A stretch of 64,000 bases of DNA from Brevibacillus humidisoli (GTDB taxonomy: Bacteria > Bacillota > Bacilli > Brevibacillales > Brevibacillaceae). The stretch is from positions 3,305,970-3,369,969 of the forward strand of contig NZ_CP087263.1 in assembly GCF_020923435.1 (NCBI RefSeq), in the 5' to 3' direction. Made by a program: the position numbers and the translations under genes. Position 1 is the stretch's first letter; every line of letters begins with the position of its first letter. Below the pieces are notes generated by a model, which had not been told where the DNA came from, ran no database searches, and was given only the letters and a program-made list of their open reading frames with translations. Positions 63,117 to 64,000 of the stretch are shown one piece after another.

Positions 63117-64000
63117 ATGATCTATGCACAACCCGGAAAAGAGGGAGCCAAGGTTACCTTTAAAAAACGCTACGGCAATTTTATTGGCGGGCAATGGGTA
63201 CCACCTGTGAAAGGAGAGTACTTTGAAAACATTTCACCCGTCAATGGAGCAGCCTTTTGCGAGATCCCCCGCTCCACAGCCGAAGATATTGAGCTGGCGC
63301 TTGACGCTGCTCACGCTGCCAAAGATGGCTGGGGGCGGACATCGGTGACGGAACGCGCCCGCCTTTTGAACCAGATTGCCGACCGGATGGAAGCCAATCT
63401 GGAAATGTTGGCGGTGGCCGAAACATGGGACAACGGGAAGCCCATCCGCGAAACATTGGCTGCCGACCTCCCGCTGGCGATCGATCACTTTCGCTATTTC
63501 GCCGGTTGCATACGTGCTCAGGAAGGATCTCTGGGCGAAATTGACCAGCATACGGTCGCCTATCATTTCCATGAGCCGCTTGGCGTCGTAGGACAAATCA
63601 TCCCCTGGAACTTCCCGCTGCTGATGGCTACCTGGAAGCTGGCTCCCGCCCTTGCGGCTGGCAATTGCGTGGTACTCAAACCTGCCGAGCAAACTCCTGC
63701 ATCGATCCTCGTCTTGCTGGAGCTGATTGAGGACCTGCTGCCTCCCGGTATCGTCAACGTAGTGAACGGTTTTGGGCTGGAAGCTGGGAAACCACTCGCA
63801 TCCAGCAGCCGCATCGCCAAAATTGCCTTTACCGGTGAGACCACGACAGGCCGTCTGATCATGCAGTACGCGTCGCAAAACATTATTCCGGTTACCCTTG
63901 AACTAGGCGGAAAATCGCCCAATATTTTCTTTGAAGATGTTCTCGCCAAAGATGACGCTTTTCTCAACAAAGCAATCGAGGGCTTTGTCATGTTCGCACT
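63117..64000 (+). CDS. acoD: acetaldehyde dehydrogenase, AcoD/ExaC type (3' end outside window)
   Basis: The first 294 codons of an NAD-dependent aldehyde dehydrogenase; the frame is open to the window edge. Seen are [21 protein letters not shown], the substrate region [20 protein letters not shown], the NAD-binding [21 protein letters not shown] with [33 protein letters not shown] and LELGGKSPN. The catalytic Cys should follow just outside. The sequence is very close to AcoD of Ralstonia, which oxidises acetaldehyde released from acetoin to acetate. The ATG follows AAGGAGG by 7 bp. Confidence 0.92.
   Translation, partial: MIYAQPGKEGAKVTFKKRYGNFIGGQWVPPVKGEYFENISPVNGAAFCEIPRSTAEDIELALDAAHAAKDGWGRTSVTERARLLNQIADRMEANLEMLAVAETWDNGKPIRETLAADLPLAIDHFRYFAGCIRAQEGSLGEIDQHTVAYHFHEPLGVVGQIIPWNFPLLMATWKLAPALAAGNCVVLKPAEQTPASILVLLELIEDLLPPGIVNVVNGFGLEAGKPLASSSRIAKIAFTGETTTGRLIMQYASQNIIPVTLELGGKSPNIFFEDVLAKDDAFLNKAIEGFVMFA

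Overview
The window looks like chromosome of an aerobic, motile, endospore-forming type Bacillota. Purine-rich AGGAGG ribosome sites, frequent GTG and TTG starts, DNA that looks roughly half G+C, CcpA-, TnrA/GlnR- and sigma-54-type control sites, and YvgK, NasC, AcoABCL and LipL homologues point to the Brevibacillus/Paenibacillus side of Bacillales. Genus is an inference and no database was searched. There are no rRNA or tRNA genes, no CRISPR array, no transposase and no prophage block. The content is mostly carbon and nitrogen catabolism with its local regulators.

Layout. 1-2.1 kb: start of a gamma-glutamyltransferase and a chemoreceptor. 2.4-8.7 kb: a LacI regulator with a sugar ABC transporter and a GH15 glucoamylase-like enzyme. 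9-13.1 kb: a FrnE/DsbA protein, molybdate transporter ModABC and divergent YvgK-type regulator. 13.1-18.8 kb: two M20 amidohydrolases, an AbgT transporter and an unusual regulator. 19-22.7 kb: a MacAB-like efflux set. 23.3-29 kb: a two-gene, four-domain 2-oxoacid:ferredoxin oxidoreductase and a 7TMR-DISM histidine kinase. 29.3-30.6 kb: a second LacI regulator and an XhlA-like peptide. 30.8-38.8 kb: a galactose regulon (ROK regulator, GalT, phosphohexomutase, MglBAC) tied together by a shared 17-bp operator-like sequence. 39.3-46.9 kb: nitrate assimilation (NirD, NirB, NasC, NasA) divergent from an ANTAR antiterminator and a TrpD-like protein. 46.9-51.5 kb: diguanylate cyclase, EamA exporter, a frameshifted DUF389 gene and a flavin amine oxidase. 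51.7-64 kb: acetoin/butanediol catabolism (BdhA, AcoL, AcoC, AcoB, frameshifted AcoA), LipL, two sigma-54 activators and the start of AcoD.

How parts work together. ModABC can supply molybdenum for the NasC molybdenum enzyme. Nitrate uptake and reduction appear to be controlled twice: a perfect TnrA/GlnR-type palindrome in the divergent promoter region, then a leader with an ANTAR-type hexaloop hairpin directly before a rho-independent terminator. The divergent operon encodes an ANTAR protein whose receiver lacks the phospho-acceptor, followed by a TrpD-like protein that may be its ligand sensor. Acetoin oxidation uses two sigma-54 promoters with different palindromic upstream sites, matching two different AcoR-like activators. 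LipL, which supplies lipoyl groups for the AcoC E2, is encoded directly behind one of these activators.

Oddities: a NirB that seems to lack about 170 internal residues, single-base frameshifts in acoA and the DUF389 gene, and two copies of a palindromic dispersed repeat near 39.0 and 58.0 kb.
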